A program made the translations under genes and the position numbers. From Nostoc punctiforme NIES-2108 (GTDB taxonomy: Bacteria > Cyanobacteriota > Cyanobacteriia > Cyanobacteriales > Nostocaceae): a stretch of DNA of 41,829 nt. The stretch spans positions 1 through 41,829 of the forward strand of contig LXQE01000187.1 in NCBI GenBank assembly GCA_003326195.1. Direction: 5' to 3'. The stretch's first letter is position 1, and every line of letters starts with the position of its first letter. Below, piece by piece: positions 7,737-16,202 of this stretch. Below the pieces are notes generated by a model. It worked only from the letters and a program-made list of their open reading frames with translations. It searched no databases and was not told the DNA's origin.

Positions 7737-7842
7737 CCGAATGGCACGCTTGATAACGGCAAATCCCTTATTTATAAGGCTTTTGGGTGTGGGGTGTAGT
7801 AATGCTCATGCCAGCGTTGCTCCCGCAAAGAAGTTTATCAAA

Positions 7843-7977
7843 CAGAATTCAGGAGTCAGAATACAGGAAAGGTATTCTGTATGACTGGCGGATAGCGAGT
7901 CTGCGTACTCCTACGGAGAAGCAAGCTACGCGTAGCGTCTCGTAGAGAGCGTCAAGATTGCTGACTCCTGAATTCTG
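7843..7977. repeat. MITE-like dispersed element with perfect 17-bp terminal inverted repeats
   Basis: The element starts with CAGAATTCAGGAGTCAG (7843-7859) and ends with its exact reverse complement (7961-7977), giving 135 bp. The interior has GACTGGCGGATAGCGAGTC and GCTACGCGTAGCGTCTCGTA blocks. A second element with nearly the same ends lies at 15970-16130. A related interior without a clear left end is at about 36870-37020. Such sequences are scattered widely in Nostoc-type genomes. There is no coding capacity. Confidence 0.7.
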
Positions 7978-8220
7978 AATAGCTGAATTCTTCTTCAATT
8001 ATGTTCGCACTCATATTTACTTTTCTTGATTTTTTTCCTACGCCCTACCCCCAACAATGATAGTCAGCAAGCAGGTTTCACATAAATCAAGCGTGCCATT
8101 CCATCAGTGAGAACTAATTCATCAGCGATCGCACTTTGCACTGACCAAGCTAACAACAGTACGGAGATTGCCGAATTTGTAATAATTAAAATATCAATAT
8201 TATTGATAAATATACAGGTG
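7978..8220. other. Intergenic region, nothing recognised
   Basis: Between the dispersed repeat and the MazF-like gene I see only AT-rich sequence, one HIP1 site and short low-complexity runs. There is no open frame with coding character. The run TAATAATTAAAATATCAATA may be part of the 3' end of the convergent toxin gene's transcript. Confidence 0.4.
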
Positions 8221-8670
8221 TTATGAGTCTAAATTGTTAATTAATTCTTCTATTACTAAATTTTTTGTATCTTCAGGTAGATAATCAAAGATTTTTTTCA
8301 AAAGTTCTGGAGACGCATTTTGAGCAAACCAGTCTTCACTAGGATTCTCTTGAATACTCAAAAAATACTTTAAACGTTCTTCTATAGCTTCTTTATCTGC
8401 TTTATCCAATTGTCCAATTCTCTCTAACCAATTGGCTGATGAGCCTTTAAAGCAATTAGCATCAACAGTACATATTTGATGAACTAAAGCGTAGGAATTT
8501 TTATCAAGACCATTTCTACTTGTAGAATTAATTGGATATGTGGTTGGTAAACCGTTAAATGTAGTTTGTGAAGTCAGAGGAATAACAGAAAACGTTGCTA
8601 TATATCCAGATTCATCTTGAAACTGATCACTTGTCCAGATGATATAATATTTTATTAGTTTATCCAACAT
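8221..8670 (-). CDS. MazF/PemK-like toxin family protein, no antitoxin visible
   Basis: The 149-residue frame starts best at ATG 8670, behind AAGAGAAAGG. The first ~105 residues follow the MazF/PemK barrel: IKYYIIWTSDQFQDESGYI, then FSVIPLTSQTT, YPINSTSRNGLDKNSYALVH, QICTVDANCF and ERIGQLDKADKEAIEERLKY. MazF proteins are endoribonucleases that cut mRNA at short sequences. The usual catalytic Arg in the QIRTV strand is replaced (QICTV), so activity may be lost or altered. Residues 106-149 are an extra acidic helical tail. No upstream antitoxin was found in the 240 bases before it; only frames under 20 codons occur there. It may be a decayed toxin-antitoxin member or a non-toxic relative. Confidence 0.6.
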   Translation of the reverse strand: MLDKLIKYYIIWTSDQFQDESGYIATFSVIPLTSQTTFNGLPTTYPINSTSRNGLDKNSYALVHQICTVDANCFKGSSANWLERIGQLDKADKEAIEERLKYFLSIQENPSEDWFAQNASPELLKKIFDYLPEDTKNLVIEELINNLDS

Positions 8671-8699
8671 GACCTTTCTCTTTCTTAACTGCCACAAAA

Positions 8700-9275
8700 T
8701 AGTCTAATTAATGAAAAAATATAAATGTATATAAAGATTCATAATCCTTTTTGCTTAATAAAATATAAATATTTCATCCAATGTTTCTATCGGTTAATTA
8801 TAGTTGTTTTTTCGCAATCTTTAACACTTTTTGGCTTACTCATCGTAGACCACAGTATATTTGTACTAATATAGTAGTACACGATTAATGTAACCGACAC
8901 AATCTTTGACTAAAATCTCATTTGTTGTAAGTGTCTCATGGACTTGTCGCATCTCGCTGAATAACCTTTTGCTACTTTACCATTTCCATAGACGACACAA
9001 AGCACCTTTGACACCAAGCATCCACCTACAATGTTGAAACTTTGAACCTTGTTGCACGGTTGGGCTACTCTGAAAGTAAGCTTAATTTTGGCGATTGCAT
9101 TTTTATAAGAGCCATCAAACACTTTTTTACAATTTGATGTGGTTTTCTCGTAGAAGCCACCAGCGATCGGTTCATGTATTACCATCTGATTGTTTCAGCA
9201 GGGACTAGGAAGACGAATTCATGGAGCGATCGCTTGAACCTGTAGAGCTAATAAAGTGATATCCAAGGCTTTGAT
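8700..9275. other. Intergenic stretch with at most a doubtful short frame
   Basis: No convincing gene is present. A 91-codon minus-strand frame at 8910-9185 has no ribosome site and no recognisable motif. Two HIP1-type sites occur near 9163 and 9226. The region is AT-rich near 8700-8780 and may contain the promoter of the MazF-like gene. Confidence 0.35.
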
Positions 9276-9382
9276 ATGAATATTCATGCAGAAGGTAGAA
9301 GGTCAATTACAGAGGATTCTGACAAGAACAGTAATTGTAGACCGCTAAATCGTAGATTTAACGGGGATCTTAAACCCAAGTT

Positions 9383-9447
9383 AGCAAGGCAAAATTTAAA
9401 ACTTATTCTTTCCTCCGGCAAGAACTGCCCTCTACCTTTTGCCTTGC
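9383..9447. terminator. Inverted repeat after the polymerase-like gene, possible terminator
   Basis: GCAAGGCAAAA (9383-9393) is complementary to TTTTGCCTTGC (9437-9447). The loop is about 43 bases long and itself includes GGCAAGAACTGCC. It lies immediately 3' of the 1601-codon minus-strand gene, whose stop is at 9463, so it is placed where a transcript end is expected. The arms carry short A/T runs. Confidence 0.4.
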
Positions 9448-9462
9448 CAGAGGCAGATAAAT

Positions 9463-12400
9463 CTATCTTTGTAAGTCTACTTGTTGTGTTTGAGATTTAG
9501 CTAATATTTTATCAATTTGAGTATTAGCATCCTCAAAAGTTTGCAATATCTGTGGAGTTAGTTTATTAGTCTGCACTCTCCCTGATTGCAAGTTGAAAAT
9601 TACCTCTCCATTTTTCTGCGAAATAGTTAAATCTCTCTGCTGGGTATTGAAAGCCAAGTCATAAATTTTTCCTTGAACTTGAGTGCCATTTTCATTAGAC
9701 CTACCCCAGACCATGCCAATCCTTTGAGCAATTTGACTCAGCCGAATGATGGCTTCAAGCTCAAATTTATCTTTATTCATTACTGTCAACGCTTCGGCTG
9801 ATAATTGTTCACCAGACTTTAATTGATTGGCCACTTCCACAATGCGTTTTTTGTAATTTTCCGACTTCCCTAATTTATCTGCGGCATTGTACCAATTTCT
9901 CAAGTCATCAATAGTGACTATCGGGAGCTTCTCTACACCTAAAGGTTCGGTTTTCACACTATTACTAATGTCTGGTGTAGAAGGAGTAGTGGAGAGTAAT
10001 GGAGTTATAGATGGGTTAGGTGGGGATTGTGCTGTTTGTTCTGGTGGTTTCAAAAACTGCGGTCGTGTGGCAAGGGAATTAACTCTTTGTTGATAGTCAC
10101 TATCCGTTTCAATAATTGCCCCAAATTTCTTGGCCATGCTCTCTAAAGTTTTGGCAGGGATGGAGCTATCAACCAAGTTAAATACAGCTAGACCTTTTTT
10201 AGTTTCCCTGATAACATCTTCTATTGGTACTTGCTGCCATTCAACTTTTTGAGCAGTTAACCATTTTGTCACAGTCTCAGCTTTCTGGTTGTCAACAGCC
10301 AAGCCCATGACTCCGAGTTTTTTATTTGATTCTGTCGAAAATAAGAAAGTAGGACGTTCTTTAATATGATGGAGAATTTTCGCACTACTCTCAATCATCT
10401 CTTGTTGTTGAGGATTAACTGATTGAGTCCCAAAAGCCTGAAATTCCTTCGTCCACTTCTGGGGATATTCAACGGTATTAGGGTCTATTTGAGCGCAAAT
10501 AACAGAGAAATTACTTTCAATGATAGCGTCGGCGAGTGTAAGTTTTCCGGTTTTGAGTAGCCCAAGTTGTCTGAGCGCGTCTTTGTCTTTTTTAAAGTGC
10601 AACACTCCCAAGGGTTCACCATTCAAAAATACAGCATCTCTAGTTTTAGAAGCTGAGGTTTCGATAGTCAGTTTTCGGTAATCTTGATCATTGAATGTCT
10701 GACCAGAAAAATCATAGAAGTTAATTTTATTAATTTTGAGGAGATTCCCATTGGGAGATTCACCCAGGACAAAAGCTTGATCTCCTGTCTCAGAGATTGA
10801 CGTGAGCTTTAATTTTAGGGGATTACCATTTTTTAGGTAATCAACTTGTTTTAACTGCTGGATAGAATCACTGTCTAACTCACCCAAAGTCAAAGCATCA
10901 ATTTTGATTTTCACTGTTTTGTCAGTCATCGGCACAGTGCCAAATTCTAAGTTGATCGGTTCGGCGTTAAAAACAAGTCCTGCATAAGAGAAGTTCTTGA
11001 GTTCACGGATAGTAATTTCAATCGGCTCGTTTCCTGGTAGTCCAATAGTTGCTTTGGCAGTCGCGGGTTCCACGCCAACGAAACTAGCTTGTCCCTTTGT
11101 GCCAATAGGTAACATTCCAGTCCTGGTTTCGAGCATGGCGAATTCCTTATATTCGCCGTCAGTATCGCAGACAAACAACAGCCTGGAAACGTGGCGTTCA
11201 TGTCCTGGTGGATGGTGAGAAGCTCTGATTTCTATCGGGTGCTTTTCGTCTGGGTTCCACTTTCTACCCAAAAATTGATTTGCCTCATTCAAAAGTGTGA
11301 CTAACTTCGGTTCGGTAAATTGCAGTTGGTCCAGGCGGGAGATAATTTCATTGGGGAAAGCAGCAAAGGCGAAGTTAGAAACTTTTTTAGCGATCGCTTG
11401 GGGGTTTGCATTTTCTTTTCTTGCAACTTCGAGTTCATCCTGGCGGGATGCACAGATGTTCCAAGCGGCGGCGGATAGAGCAAGTTTTTCTGACTCTGGG
11501 ATAGAAGCGTAAAATGCGAGAGCCGCCTCTTGTGCCTTGTCAAAAAGTAATTTAGTTTGGCTTCTAGTAAGTTCTGGTTTTAGTTCTAGGAGTTTAGCTC
11601 CTTGCATGGTCATCCCCGCCTTGAGGTTGTGGTCAGTCACAGATTGTTGGCTAACTGTCCCCAGGTTGCGGTAGGCGGGTTTTCCATTTTCCCCAATCTC
11701 ACCATCTATCTGTGCAACCGCTAATAATTTATGGGGGCGTTCACTGTTTGTGAATTTAATCTCATCTAGGCGAATATTAAGTGTCTGGGCTTTCCAGATT
11801 AGGGGATGCCCGTAGCGGCTGAGGTTGGTAATTTCGAGTTGCGTTCCTGAATCCGTTTGAACAATTGCGCTAGGGCCAGACTCTGTTTCTCGCCGCCTTG
11901 AGGCACGAACCGCAGCGTTGAATTTCCGATCAAACTCGTATTTGGCGGCGATCACTGCAAATTTTTGCTGTGGTGTAAATTCTACTCCTTTGAATAAGTC
12001 TTTAAACTGGACGATGGGACGCGATTCTAACTGTGATTCTTGGAAATATTTATTGGTTTGGCTAATTAATAATTCTACTGGTGAGTAGCCTTTTGGTGTT
12101 ATCCCCGTGCTTAAATAAACTGAACGCGACTTTTTATCTTTAATATAATTAACATCACGATACAAGTAGCGGCTGTTCTCCCGGATTTTATCCATTTCAG
12201 GTTTTTTAGCACTTTTGAATAAATCCACCGCTATTTGGTTTTGATAACATCCCTCACCAATCATTTCTCGGTACATCAGACGGTTAACATCCATCGCCTG
12301 TTGAATAATCTCTGGCGTTCTGTTAGGATTCTCTGCTAGAGCTACAACAGATTGCATGAATGGTTTGTACTCTGCTCTAATTGGTTTGGGCTTGTGGTCA

Positions 12401-14268
12401 TATTCCTGTTCAAATAAACTTTGGTAATGGCTAGATACTTGCTCTAAATATTCTAATTTTTGTTCTAAAGTACCATAAATGTTTAGTACTTCAATTTCCG
12501 ATTCTAATGCTTCCAGTGCCGTCACTTGATTGTTAATTATACCCACGCTGATGTTATCGCTCATGTGGATAGCTATTTCTTCAAATGGAGGCTGGCTTCC
12601 ATTTTCCGAATAAAATGATTGTTTCTTTTCTTTAACAGTAGGACGATAAGCATTTTCAGGCTGGTTTCTGTAATCGGCTTCGGCTGTGAAGTTTGGATAT
12701 TGAAGTGCAAGTGCTACGCCAATACAGTCACCGTCGAAATCACGCGCTTGCCGTTGTGATTCGGTTTCGAGAGGATTAACTTCGTTGTGTTGAATACCTT
12801 GGGCTTCTAGCGCTTCAATCCGAGCAAGTAGGCGTTTGTGATCTTCATCATTGACTATAATAATTCCTTGTAATGGTTCACCATCTGGAGCTAGGCGGTC
12901 TTCAACATATTTGTTATTAGAAACACACAGACCGTTAGAATTAAGAAATGGGGAACGGAAATTTAACACTTTTTCATTTTCATCCATCCAAGTCACACAA
13001 ATTTCGCCATTCTTGAGTTCTTTGGAAGGGATAATCATTCCTCGGTCAAAAGTTAGTGTCTTGCCAACCGCAATGTCACGCCACTGACCTTGTACAAACC
13101 GACTTAGCTCTTGTTTTACTTTTTCGGTTTCTAGTAATTGTTGATGTCCAAGTAAATCAGCTTTGATGAGTTTGTACATGAACATATCATCTTTCTGAGA
13201 TTCATCTGATTCATCGTTTAGCTCTAGGTCTTCATCGGAATTATTCTCTACTTGTTTACCTAAAGTATCAGCTTTAACTGATTCAATAATTTCTTGTTCT
13301 AAAGATTTTTTTTGCTCTTCTGAAAATTCTTTTCGCTTTTCGTAGTTTTCACAGTACAGTTGTGCAACAATTCTAGGGTCATCTTGAGCTTCTGCTAGCT
13401 TTTGGGCTTGTACCTCTAGTTCTTCTGCAAAATCCTTAATACCTTGAGGAAATGATGCTAATAATTGAGATATAGCAGTTTTACCTCTTTGAGATTGTGC
13501 CTTTTCACCCAACCAAATAGTTTGCTGATATAATCCTGGCTCAATTTGAGCTTTAGATGGGCCTCCGGGCTTATCCTTGTCTGTACCCTTAAAGCTACTA
13601 ATGGGGATAATCAGGTCTATTTTAGGCGTGTTGTTGGGGTTAGCATACTTTATTTCTTTTAAGTCGTATGGTCTTAATGTTCCCTTGCCAAAACGATATT
13701 CAGTATCTTCTCCATCCCCTTCTTTCCAACCGAAGCGATGCTGAATTACGCGATAACTTTTGTCTGATTGTTCTTCTCTTTTGGTTAACTTATCATATAT
13801 TTCAGTTGAAATTTGCCCATAACAATCTCCTACAAGTTTCCAAGCAACCTCGTTCTCAAGGATTCCTCCATTTTTTCCCTTTGCATCGCTCGAATCATCT
13901 ACTACTAGAATATTTAATTTCTCACTAATGGCATCCCTACACGAACCTAGAAAAATAGAGCCATAAGCACCACGGTCTTTACGGTCTGGACAAAGTTTTT
14001 CAATTACTTCTAAACATTCTGGTGGGCCATATAATAAACGTGTCTTTGAAGATAACAGAAGAACATGACCATCTGGATGATTTTTTAAATCCTCTGATTT
14101 ACTGTACTCATCAATATGTCCAAATGAGAATTTTCTTTCAGGGAAGTAAGATTCAAGTAGTGTATTGTCTAACTTCTCAGCTAAAATTGATTCAGGATTT
14201 TTATTATTGGTATCTGGATAAATCCACTGATTTAGTCTAGTATCGAAGTGTTTGAATTCTAGTGTCAT
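9463..14268 (-). CDS. Single-chain two-barrel RNA polymerase-like protein (QDE-1/RdRP-type, DFDGD)
   Basis: This 1601-residue protein shows an ordered set of motifs of the double-psi beta-barrel polymerase superfamily. GDCYGQIS (147-154) matches the DGxGxIS motif of RdRPs. Two lysine positions follow, in FGKGTLRP (193-200) and PISSFKG (222-228), as in the first barrel of RdRPs and the RNAP beta subunit. NFRSPFLNSNGL (436-447) matches the RxPxLH segment of beta-prime. The catalytic metal motif is RDFDGDCIGVAL (509-520), compared with NADFDGD in beta-prime. MSDNISVGIINNQ (569-581) and IAVDLFKSAKKPEM (679-692) match the later RdRP segments NDxLGxI and AVDFxKTG. By family analogy it should make RNA on a nucleic-acid template. 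The ~850 residues that follow hold no domain I know; a Pro/Ser/Thr linker near 1440-1470 precedes a last domain. No strong ribosome site; divergent from 14306. Confidence 0.85.
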   Translation of the reverse strand: MTLEFKHFDTRLNQWIYPDTNNKNPESILAEKLDNTLLESYFPERKFSFGHIDEYSKSEDLKNHPDGHVLLLSSKTRLLYGPPECLEVIEKLCPDRKDRGAYGSIFLGSCRDAISEKLNILVVDDSSDAKGKNGGILENEVAWKLVGDCYGQISTEIYDKLTKREEQSDKSYRVIQHRFGWKEGDGEDTEYRFGKGTLRPYDLKEIKYANPNNTPKIDLIIPISSFKGTDKDKPGGPSKAQIEPGLYQQTIWLGEKAQSQRGKTAISQLLASFPQGIKDFAEELEVQAQKLAEAQDDPRIVAQLYCENYEKRKEFSEEQKKSLEQEIIESVKADTLGKQVENNSDEDLELNDESDESQKDDMFMYKLIKADLLGHQQLLETEKVKQELSRFVQGQWRDIAVGKTLTFDRGMIIPSKELKNGEICVTWMDENEKVLNFRSPFLNSNGLCVSNNKYVEDRLAPDGEPLQGIIIVNDEDHKRLLARIEALEAQGIQHNEVNPLETESQRQARDFDGDCIGVALALQYPNFTAEADYRNQPENAYRPTVKEKKQSFYSENGSQPPFEEIAIHMSDNISVGIINNQVTALEALESEIEVLNIYGTLEQKLEYLEQVSSHYQSLFEQEYDHKPKPIRAEYKPFMQSVVALAENPNRTPEIIQQAMDVNRLMYREMIGEGCYQNQIAVDLFKSAKKPEMDKIRENSRYLYRDVNYIKDKKSRSVYLSTGITPKGYSPVELLISQTNKYFQESQLESRPIVQFKDLFKGVEFTPQQKFAVIAAKYEFDRKFNAAVRASRRRETESGPSAIVQTDSGTQLEITNLSRYGHPLIWKAQTLNIRLDEIKFTNSERPHKLLAVAQIDGEIGENGKPAYRNLGTVSQQSVTDHNLKAGMTMQGAKLLELKPELTRSQTKLLFDKAQEAALAFYASIPESEKLALSAAAWNICASRQDELEVARKENANPQAIAKKVSNFAFAAFPNEIISRLDQLQFTEPKLVTLLNEANQFLGRKWNPDEKHPIEIRASHHPPGHERHVSRLLFVCDTDGEYKEFAMLETRTGMLPIGTKGQASFVGVEPATAKATIGLPGNEPIEITIRELKNFSYAGLVFNAEPINLEFGTVPMTDKTVKIKIDALTLGELDSDSIQQLKQVDYLKNGNPLKLKLTSISETGDQAFVLGESPNGNLLKINKINFYDFSGQTFNDQDYRKLTIETSASKTRDAVFLNGEPLGVLHFKKDKDALRQLGLLKTGKLTLADAIIESNFSVICAQIDPNTVEYPQKWTKEFQAFGTQSVNPQQQEMIESSAKILHHIKERPTFLFSTESNKKLGVMGLAVDNQKAETVTKWLTAQKVEWQQVPIEDVIRETKKGLAVFNLVDSSIPAKTLESMAKKFGAIIETDSDYQQRVNSLATRPQFLKPPEQTAQSPPNPSITPLLSTTPSTPDISNSVKTEPLGVEKLPIVTIDDLRNWYNAADKLGKSENYKKRIVEVANQLKSGEQLSAEALTVMNKDKFELEAIIRLSQIAQRIGMVWGRSNENGTQVQGKIYDLAFNTQQRDLTISQKNGEVIFNLQSGRVQTNKLTPQILQTFEDANTQIDKILAKSQTQQVDLQR

Positions 14269-14305
14269 AAAATTTTAATAATTTGTAATTTTTAGGAGGT
14301 TTTAT
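14269..14305. promoter_or_regulatory. 37-bp divergent intergenic spacer with AGGAGG ribosome site
   Basis: Only 37 bases separate the starts of the polymerase-like gene and the 176-aa gene on the opposite strand. The spacer is almost pure A/T except for TTTTTAGGAGGTTTTAT, a strong ribosome site for the plus-strand gene. Promoters for both must overlap the coding starts, which suggests linked control of the two genes. Confidence 0.55.
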
Positions 14306-14836
14306 ATGTCGAGAATTAAACGTTGGATAAATATGCATAAGAAGGAGTTCAACCCAGATGGGACTTTAAAAAATGAGGCAAGAATTGAAATGTTGTCTAG
14401 TGGAATGATTCCAGAAGCCATTGATGACTATGCCCGTAGGTTAAAAATCAAATATGATGAGTGGAAGCATTTAGATGAAACCGACCCAGAGTCGTGGACT
14501 GTTTACACTGCCTACGATTTCTTTACAGCAGAAGAAAAGCGGCAGTTTAACCCAGACGGTTCTCTTAACCCTAAGTACGTTCAAGAAGCTCTAGACAAGG
14601 GCATCAGCGAGGGCTGGCTTGAAGAGATGGAGCAACGCAAAAAATTTGAAGTCGATAACTACAATAGAGTTTCTGCTAAACATGCAGAACAAGGCATCAA
14701 CTTTGGTGCATGGTTGATGGAAGGGAAGATTGGAAACAGCAGAACATACGTCCAACGTCGGCAGCAGATGGAGCAAGACCTGCGTAACTTTGAGGATGTT
14801 GACAGTTTGCCTTTCGACAAGGACACAGCATATTAG
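14306..14836 (+). CDS. Hypothetical protein with duplicated FNPDG motif, divergent to the polymerase-like gene
   Basis: The 176-residue protein has a strong AGGAGG ribosome site seven bases before the ATG. It appears built from an internal duplication: EFNPDGTLKNEARIEMLSSG (from residue 14) matches QFNPDGSLNPKYVQEALDKG (from residue 80), each followed by a helix. It is charged and soluble, with no signal peptide or membrane segment. I do not recognise a family. Its start lies 37 bases from that of the polymerase-like gene, so a regulatory or partner role for that enzyme is possible but unproven. Confidence 0.7.
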   Translation: MSRIKRWINMHKKEFNPDGTLKNEARIEMLSSGMIPEAIDDYARRLKIKYDEWKHLDETDPESWTVYTAYDFFTAEEKRQFNPDGSLNPKYVQEALDKGISEGWLEEMEQRKKFEVDNYNRVSAKHAEQGINFGAWLMEGKIGNSRTYVQRRQQMEQDLRNFEDVDSLPFDKDTAY

Positions 14837-14915
14837 GTGAGCCGAAACCAAGTGAGTGATAATATAAGCTGAAAGCATTATCAAACAAAGCTCTCAGCTT
14901 TTTGGTAAAATCCTT

Positions 14916-15275
14916 TTAATGAGGTTGAACAGCAGGTGGGTTGACAACAGCCGCAGATGGTTTAACAGAGCGAAATGCCCCATTGAGAAAGGCAATCATT
15001 CCTAAGATGGCGAAGGCTGTAATGATTACTCTTTGCAGTGAATTGAATGCCGAGCGTTCTTTAATTACTTCAGCCCACATCACTTGCAGTTGGTCTTGTG
15101 TTGTTTGCTTTGAAGCTAAATAATAGAGAGCTTCAATACAAGGGGATATGTCTTCCCCTTGTTGAACCTTCTGATACAACAGATTTTCTAGTCGCTCTTT
15201 CTGTTGAGGGATAGTGAATGAGTCTGTTGACTTTTGAGGGTGTGTACCGTTGTGGGTTGGTAATTGTAGTGTCAT
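14916..15275 (-). CDS. Small single-pass membrane protein, unknown function
   Basis: The 119-residue product has a polar N-terminal half with a helical ERLENLLYQKVQQGEDISPC region. One clear transmembrane helix follows (about 82-101, VIITAFAILGMIAFLNGAF), then a Pro/Val-rich tail. Positive charges before and after the helix do not fix its orientation. It reads on the minus strand together with the next gene (15522-15935), but about 250 bases separate them. No family is recognised. Confidence 0.55.
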   Translation of the reverse strand: MTLQLPTHNGTHPQKSTDSFTIPQQKERLENLLYQKVQQGEDISPCIEALYYLASKQTTQDQLQVMWAEVIKERSAFNSLQRVIITAFAILGMIAFLNGAFRSVKPSAAVVNPPAVQPH

Positions 15276-15521
15276 AGCTTTAGTTCAAAGTGGGAAAAAG
15301 GTGTAGAACAAATATTTGGAATCAAAGAAAATGTTAAAGGGTACTAGGTCAGGGGAAAATTCTATCCTTTTCCCCTTATCCTCTTCCCTTCCTCCCTGAT
15401 TCTTTTTTATAAGAACTACACCTCTAGAGCATGTGAAAACGCTAACTAATAAGCCAAAGTTTAGGTCTTCTATTCCCAAAAAATCAATAACCAGGAGTCT
15501 ACAAAAAAATCGTACTTTTGG
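15276..15521. other. Intergenic stretch, no gene recognised
   Basis: It contains purine/pyrimidine-rich runs (TTTTCCCCTTATCCTCTTCCC) typical of dispersed cyanobacterial spacers. The minus-strand open frames here lack coding character. Confidence 0.35.
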
Positions 15522-15935
15522 CTAAATTTGGATTTCCATGTCTTCTTCACTAGAGGATTGAAACTGGTTTTGTTTTGAGGCAAGCACTGATGGTTGATTT
15601 GGTTGGAAGGGATTTGTACCGTCATTGAAGATTTCTTGTGCAAGTGTGCGACCGTCCCCGTCAGTATCGCTCTCCAAGATATATCCCACAACGTGTTCAG
15701 GCATTCCTGCTGTTATGGCTTGGGCTAATAGAGCTTTAGTAAATTCTGGTGATGCTTCACTCTCGCCCAAGACTTGCAATACAGACTTAGCATCAGCAGT
15801 AGTCATTTTAGCGATGTCTTTAACTCCGGCTTCTTGCCAAACGTCATCAAAAAATTCCACTGAACGTTCATCAAAACTTTGAGACGCAGCAAATTGGGCT
15901 AGCTGTTGGGTATAAAGTTCTTGGTCGTTATTCAT
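15522..15935 (-). CDS. Hypothetical protein with a calcium-loop-like DTDGDG segment
   Basis: It encodes 137 residues. The first ~80 are helical (ELYTQQLAQFAASQSFDERS and onward). Residues 90-101 read DTDGDGRTLAQE, followed by NDGTNPF. This is the spacing of EF-hand-like, dockerin or thrombospondin type-3 calcium loops (DxDxDG...E...G(T)xP). Such loops normally sit in exported proteins, yet no signal peptide is present. The C-terminal tail is Gln/Ser-rich. Function unknown; calcium binding is only suggested by the loop. Confidence 0.55.
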   Translation of the reverse strand: MNNDQELYTQQLAQFAASQSFDERSVEFFDDVWQEAGVKDIAKMTTADAKSVLQVLGESEASPEFTKALLAQAITAGMPEHVVGYILESDTDGDGRTLAQEIFNDGTNPFQPNQPSVLASKQNQFQSSSEEDMEIQI

Positions 15936-15969
15936 ATATTTATGAGTCGTGATGGAGCAATTTAACGAA

Positions 15970-16130
15970 CAGAATTAAGGAGTCAGGAGCCAGAATTCAG
16001 AATTGAATTCTGTACAAGTGGCGGATGAATAAACGGGTTTAAGTCCCCCACTAAATCTTCGATTTAGTGGTGCAATAATCAAGTGGTGGGTCTGAATCCC
16101 CCACTCATTAATTCTGACTCCTAAATTCTG
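15970..16130. repeat. Second MITE-like element with 17-bp terminal inverted repeats (16 of 17 matching)
   Basis: It begins with CAGAATTAAGGAGTCAG (15970-15986) and ends with CTGACTCCTAAATTCTG (16114-16130), giving 161 bp. The interior includes a strong hairpin: CCACTAAATC, TTC, GATTTAGTGG at about 16048-16070. The ends are nearly those of the element at 7843-7977 but the interior is different, suggesting one family with variable cores. Confidence 0.65.
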
Positions 16131-16202
16131 ACTTCTGAATTCTTCTTTAATAGTTGAATTCAGCGCTGCGCGAAGAATTAATGAAAATCTCGCACAGCTA
16201 TC

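Noticed and set aside
7675..7884. 69-codon plus-strand frame extending past the ParR-like gene
   Set aside because: It overlaps the ParR-like gene out of frame and runs into a dispersed repeat.
8910..9185. 91-codon minus-strand frame as a possible gene
   Set aside because: No ribosome site, no recognisable motif and a composition unlike the neighbouring genes; kept only as a note in the intergenic entry.
9887..14240. Several plus-strand frames of 60-90 codons inside the polymerase-like gene
   Set aside because: All are antisense shadows of one continuous 1601-codon frame with strong family motifs.
15276..15521. Minus-strand frames of 64 and 73 codons
   Set aside because: They show no coding character, lie on polypyrimidine runs and partly overlap the gene at 15522-15935 in another frame.
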